9,273 nucleotides of DNA from a bacterium (GTDB lineage: Bacteria > Ratteibacteria > UBA8468 > B48-G9 > DTJG01), in NCBI GenBank assembly GCA_026418655.1, contig JAOAAW010000158.1:1-9273 (forward strand), in the 5' to 3' direction. Positions within the stretch are counted from its first letter, which is position 1; every line of letters starts with the position of its first letter. The translations under genes and the position numbers were made by a program. The notes under the pieces are model-generated. The model made no database searches. It was not told where the DNA came from and saw only the letters and a list, made by a program, of their open reading frames with translations. Positions 6,318-9,273 of this stretch are shown here, piece after piece.

Positions 6318-8714
6318 ATGGATATGGTTTTTCTCATTGATGCAAATAATATCATTTACAGGTCATTTTTTGCTATTAAGTCATTTACAACTTCAACGGG
6401 TCAACCCACAAATGCAATATTCGGTTTTGTTTCTACGCTGTTGAAAATCCTTCGTGAATACAAACCAGAATACATTGCAGTTGTTTTTGATACACCTGTC
6501 CCAACATTCAGACACAAAATCCTTGAGGAATACAAGATTACAAGAAAACCAATACCGCCAGAACTTTCGGCACAGATACCCGTGATAAAAGAAATCATAA
6601 AACATCTTGGAATATCATCCATTGAAAAAGAATCGTTTGAAGCGGATGATATTCTTGCCTGTCTTGCATTGAAATTTAAGCAGCAGGGTAAAAAAGTTAT
6701 AATTTTCACAGGAGACAAGGATATTTTTCAGGTTCTTTCTGAAAACATAACAATTGTTAATCCTGCAAACTGGGAACAGATTGACACAAAATCATTTACT
6801 GAAAAATTTGGCTTCAGTCCTGCAAATGTTATTGATTTTCTTGCCCTCGCAGGAGACGCTTCCGACAGCATTCCCGGAGTTAAAGGAATAGGAGAAAAAA
6901 CAGCAATGATGCTTGTCAAAGAGTTTGGAACCATTGAAAATCTTTACGATAATATTGAAAAGGTGAAAGGAAAAAAGAGGGAACTGTTACTTGCAGGAAA
7001 AGATTCTGCTTTTCTGAGCAAGAAACTTGTTTGGCTATGTTGCGATGTGCCGTTAGAGATATCACTTGAAGATATAAAAAGAAAACAACCCGACCTTGAG
7101 AAAATCTTTCAAATTTTTCAGAATTTAGAATTCAAAAAGTTTGACAGTCAAATCCAGGAGATTTTTGATACAAAAAATTTCAATCAGGTTTTTCAGGATA
7201 TGGGGGATATACTTGCTGTTGGAAATAGAATTTTTGATTTCAAAGAAATTTTAAATAATCCTTCAGAATTCACAATATATCTTGAAGATTCAACGACAGA
7301 AAAGATTGGTTTAAGAATTAAGGACAAAATTAAGATGCTTGCAAAAAAAGGTTTCCGGCTTTTTCAGCCATATTTTGACCTTGACATCGCATCGTTTATT
7401 TCAGGAAAAACATTCCAGTCAACTGATATCTTTGCGCTGCGAGAAAATTATCATCGCGTTTTTATAAACGAAGGTATGGAATTTCTTTTTCATTCTATTG
7501 AAATGCCACTTATTGAAGTTTTGGCAGACATGGAAATGCGTGGAATTCTTGTTGACAGAAAATACCTTGAAACATTGAAAGATGAATATGAAAGAGAAAT
7601 GAATGTTTTACAGGATAAAATTTATAATATCGCCGGTGAAGTATTTAATCTGAATTCACCTTCTCAGGTTGCGACCATTTTATTTGAAAAACTCGGTCTA
7701 CCACCTGGAAGAAAAACAAAGGCAGGTTATTCCACTGATACGCAGGTTCTTTCTCAACTTCGCAACAGACATAAAATTATTGATCTGATTCTTCAACACA
7801 GGGAACTATCAAAACTCTGCAACACATACATTGATGGCTTTTCCTGTTTTATCGATCCAGAAGATGGCAGGATACATCCAGAGTATACTCAAACATCTGC
7901 TTCAACAGGACGACTTGCGTGCAGAGACCCAAATCTTCAAGCAATTCCTGTCAGAACCGAAAGGGGAGGGAAGATAAGAAAAATCTTTATCTCACCTGAA
8001 AATTCAGTGCTTTGTTCATTTGATTATAATCAGATTGAACTGAGAGTTTTAGCCCATTTTTCAAAGGATCCTGTTCTTATTGAATCTTTTCAAAAAGGCC
8101 TGGACATTCATTTAGAAACAGCAAAACAGCTTTTCACATTTGATACAAATTCCCTTTTCGGAAATGAACAGATTGAGACATATCGTCGTATGGCAAAGCC
8201 AATAAACTTTGGAATAATTTATGGAATGAATTCTTATGGTCTTGCAGGTCGTTTGGGTTGCTCACAGCAGGAGGCACAATCATTTATTGATGTATATTTT
8301 GCAAAATTTCAGGGTGTCAGAAGTTATATTCACAGATCAATTTCAGAAGCAGAAAAAAATGGATATGTGAAAACCCTTTTTGGAAGAAAGAGATATCTGC
8401 CAGAAATACTTTCAGAAAACAGAAACCAGAAAGAATTTGCCCAGAGGGTTGCTATCAATATGCCGATTCAGGGTACTGCCTCTGAACTGATAAAACTTGC
8501 AATGATAAGAATTCATCAGTGGTTAAAAAATGAAAAATTGAAAAGCGGAATCATACTTCAGATTCACGATGAACTTGTTTTTGAGATATATAACGATGAG
8601 TATGAGATAGTTGAAAAAATCAAAGAAATAATGGAAAATGTTCGTATTCTTGAAATACCATTGAGTGTGGATGTTCAGAAGGGGAAAAACTACCTTGAAA
8701 TGGTGAAAATTTGA
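6318..8714 (+). CDS. polA: DNA polymerase I, proofreading domain degenerate
   Basis: This 798-residue polymerase handles Okazaki fragment processing and repair. The 5' nuclease domain (1-285) keeps the metal ligands: LIDANN (Asp8), FDT (Asp58), EADD (108-111), TGDKD (131-135), GDASDSIPGVKGIGEKTA (179-196). Residues about 285-385 replace the 3'-5' exonuclease domain; they are short and lack the DxE motif (region reads FTIYLEDSTTEKIGLRI), so proofreading is probably absent, as in Taq polymerase. The polymerase domain is intact: TGRLACRDPNLQAIP (530-544), motif A SFDYNQIELR (567-576), motif B RRMAKPINFGIIYG (623-636, Phe631 at the dNTP/ddNTP discrimination site) and motif C LQIHDELVFE (747-756). 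It starts 3 bases after gspM with no visible SD, so translation probably depends on reinitiation; ATG 6324 is an alternative. Confidence 0.97.
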   Translation: MDMVFLIDANNIIYRSFFAIKSFTTSTGQPTNAIFGFVSTLLKILREYKPEYIAVVFDTPVPTFRHKILEEYKITRKPIPPELSAQIPVIKEIIKHLGISSIEKESFEADDILACLALKFKQQGKKVIIFTGDKDIFQVLSENITIVNPANWEQIDTKSFTEKFGFSPANVIDFLALAGDASDSIPGVKGIGEKTAMMLVKEFGTIENLYDNIEKVKGKKRELLLAGKDSAFLSKKLVWLCCDVPLEISLEDIKRKQPDLEKIFQIFQNLEFKKFDSQIQEIFDTKNFNQVFQDMGDILAVGNRIFDFKEILNNPSEFTIYLEDSTTEKIGLRIKDKIKMLAKKGFRLFQPYFDLDIASFISGKTFQSTDIFALRENYHRVFINEGMEFLFHSIEMPLIEVLADMEMRGILVDRKYLETLKDEYEREMNVLQDKIYNIAGEVFNLNSPSQVATILFEKLGLPPGRKTKAGYSTDTQVLSQLRNRHKIIDLILQHRELSKLCNTYIDGFSCFIDPEDGRIHPEYTQTSASTGRLACRDPNLQAIPVRTERGGKIRKIFISPENSVLCSFDYNQIELRVLAHFSKDPVLIESFQKGLDIHLETAKQLFTFDTNSLFGNEQIETYRRMAKPINFGIIYGMNSYGLAGRLGCSQQEAQSFIDVYFAKFQGVRSYIHRSISEAEKNGYVKTLFGRKRYLPEILSENRNQKEFAQRVAINMPIQGTASELIKLAMIRIHQWLKNEKLKSGIILQIHDELVFEIYNDEYEIVEKIKEIMENVRILEIPLSVDVQKGKNYLEMVKI

Positions 8715-8731
8715 GAAATTTTATGGGGGTC

Positions 8732-8760
8732 TTGACAAAATAAAAAATACTCATTAAAAT
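8732..8760 (+). promoter_or_regulatory. Sigma70-type promoter of the terminal pseudopilin gene
   Basis: TTGACA (8732-8737) is a perfect -35 hexamer, followed after 17 bases by TAAAAT (8755-8760), one base from the TATAAT consensus. The expected transcription start is about 8766-8768, giving a leader of about 50 bases. It lies between polA and the pseudopilin gene, exactly where a promoter is needed, and it marks the end of the secretion operon as a transcription unit. No clear intrinsic terminator for polA precedes it. Confidence 0.85.
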
Positions 8761-8769
8761 AACAGTGAA

Positions 8770-8788
8770 AATGGAGAAAACCTCCATT
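8770..8788 (+). promoter_or_regulatory. Leader hairpin near the mRNA 5' end
   Basis: AATGGAG (8770-8776) and CTCCATT (8782-8788) are perfect complements around an AAAAC loop, giving a 7-bp stem within a few bases of the predicted transcript start. Such 5' stems often stabilise abundant mRNAs. ACCTCC (8780-8785), mostly in the 3' arm, is also a perfect complement of the gene's own GGAGGT (8805-8810), so two exclusive folds exist. It is not a terminator, as no T run follows. Confidence 0.6.
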
Positions 8789-8812
8789 AACAATAAGAAA
8801 GAAAGGAGGTGA
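8771..8812 (+). CDS. Possible 13-residue leader ORF
   Basis: ATG at 8771 opens a short frame, MEKTSINNKKERR, ending at TGA 8810-8812 inside the SD of the next gene, 5 bases before its ATG. The last two codons, AGG AGG, are themselves the SD core. There is no good SD, and the ATG is only a few bases from the predicted transcript start, so it would be nearly leaderless and would lie in the hairpin. It is purine-rich like any long SD region and may well be chance. Confidence 0.2.
   Translation: MEKTSINNKKERR
8802..8812 (+). promoter_or_regulatory. Extended Shine-Dalgarno of the terminal pseudopilin gene
   Basis: AAAGGAGGTGA matches the complement of the usual 16S rRNA 3' end over 11 bases, with 5 bases to the ATG at 8818. 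It is the strongest ribosome site in the window and, with the promoter, points to a highly expressed product. Confidence 0.85.
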
Positions 8813-8817
8813 GAAAG

Positions 8818-9273
8818 ATGAGAAAAGGGTTTACGCTGATAGAACTTCTGGTAGTAATCGCTATTATAGCGATTCTTGCAGCAATGTTGCTTCCTGTGCT
8901 TTCAAGGGCAAGAGAAAATGCTCGCCGCGGAGTTTGTATGTCAAACCTGAAGCAGATCGGTCTCGCACTTAAGATGTATGCCCAGGACTATGATGAATTC
9001 TATCCTACAATATCATCTGTTGCAGCAGGTAGTGGAATTGTTACTCCTGTTTCAGGTGAAGCCGGCAGTGCATTCAGTTTGCTTCTTGGAAGAATAAGGG
9101 ACACAAGTATTGCAACAAATCCCTTTACAAAGCCGTGTCCTAATTATCTGAAGAATACTGATGTTCTTGTGTGTCCGAGTTCAAATGATGTGAAATACAC
9201 TGAGGATCCGGAAAATGTGAATATTGTTTTCTCTCCCAATTTTACCAGAGGCGCAGGAAACTGCTCCTATGCC
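8818..9273 (+). CDS. Stand-alone type II/IV pseudopilin-like protein (N-terminal part)
   Basis: The first 152 residues of a protein open at the right edge. The leader MRKG is followed by FTLIELLVVIAIIAILAAML, a canonical prepilin methylation/cleavage motif with Glu at mature position 5. LPVLSRARENARRGVCMSN (25-43) and LKQIGLALKMYAQDYDEFYP (44-63) follow, the pattern of the large pseudopilin-like families (DUF1559-like, with C-terminal H-x(9)-DG motif) abundant in PVC and related candidate phyla. The globular part has PCPNYLKNTDVLVCPSSND (106-124), also typical. Function is not established for this group; processing by prepilin peptidase and export are likely. Its own strong promoter and SD separate it from the gsp operon, and I infer high expression. 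The C-terminal part, where family assignment would be decided, is outside the window. Confidence 0.9.
   Translation, partial: MRKGFTLIELLVVIAIIAILAAMLLPVLSRARENARRGVCMSNLKQIGLALKMYAQDYDEFYPTISSVAAGSGIVTPVSGEAGSAFSLLLGRIRDTSIATNPFTKPCPNYLKNTDVLVCPSSNDVKYTEDPENVNIVFSPNFTRGAGNCSYA

Noticed and set aside
6266..6330. Promoter for polA at the end of gspM
   Set aside because: I found no convincing -35/-10 pair with proper spacing; AT-rich hexamers here are as common as expected by base composition.
8706..8722. AT-only palindrome at the polA stop as a terminator
   Set aside because: The 7-bp stem AAAATTT/AAATTTT has no GC pair and no T run after it, so it would be a poor intrinsic terminator.

Overview
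The window holds the 3' part of a type II secretion system (T2SS) operon, then polA, then the start of a separately promoted pseudopilin gene. All genes lie on the + strand and I see no RNA gene, CRISPR array or insertion sequence. The DNA is AT-rich, with short or overlapping junctions and strong Shine-Dalgarno (SD) sequences at several genes. A stand-alone prepilin whose mature N-terminus leads into the 'NLKQIGLALKMYAQDYD' pattern is typical of PVC-related and neighbouring candidate phyla (Omnitrophota, Lentisphaerota, Ratteibacteria-like lineages). This placement is an inference from protein style; no rRNA or marker tree is available here.

Layout: bases 2-517 are the C-terminal part of the GspE ATPase. 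Then come gspF (519-1718), gspG (1728-2183), gspH (2173-2645, frame broken at a run of nine T), gspI (2642-3034), gspJ (3034-3573), a 113-base spacer with a hairpin, gspK (3687-4586), gspL (4571-5830) and gspM (5811-6314). The order E-F-G-H-I-J-K-L-M is the classical one. It gives the cytoplasmic ATPase (E), the inner-membrane platform (F, L, M), the major pseudopilin (G) and the four minor pseudopilins (H, I, J, K) that form the tip. GspC, the GspD secretin and the prepilin peptidase are not in the window. polA (6318-8714) follows gspM by 3 bases with no visible promoter, so it is probably the last gene of the same transcript.

After polA there is a textbook sigma70-type promoter (TTGACA, 17 bp, TAAAAT). 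It is followed by a leader of about 50 bases with a perfect 7-bp hairpin and an 11-base match to the 16S anti-SD. The gene it drives (8818 to the window end) is a second, stand-alone pseudopilin-like protein that looks highly expressed.

The most interesting points are: (1) gspH combines a probable CTG start, Ala instead of Gly before the prepilin cleavage site, and a T9 run that needs a -1 shift or transcript slippage to give a full protein; (2) the long gspJ-gspK spacer carries a palindromic, repeat-like hairpin whose 3' arm is the gspK SD; (3) the leader of the last gene has two mutually exclusive pairings around its SD and a 13-codon upstream ORF ending inside that SD; (4) polA sits in a secretion operon and encodes a polymerase whose proofreading domain is degenerate.
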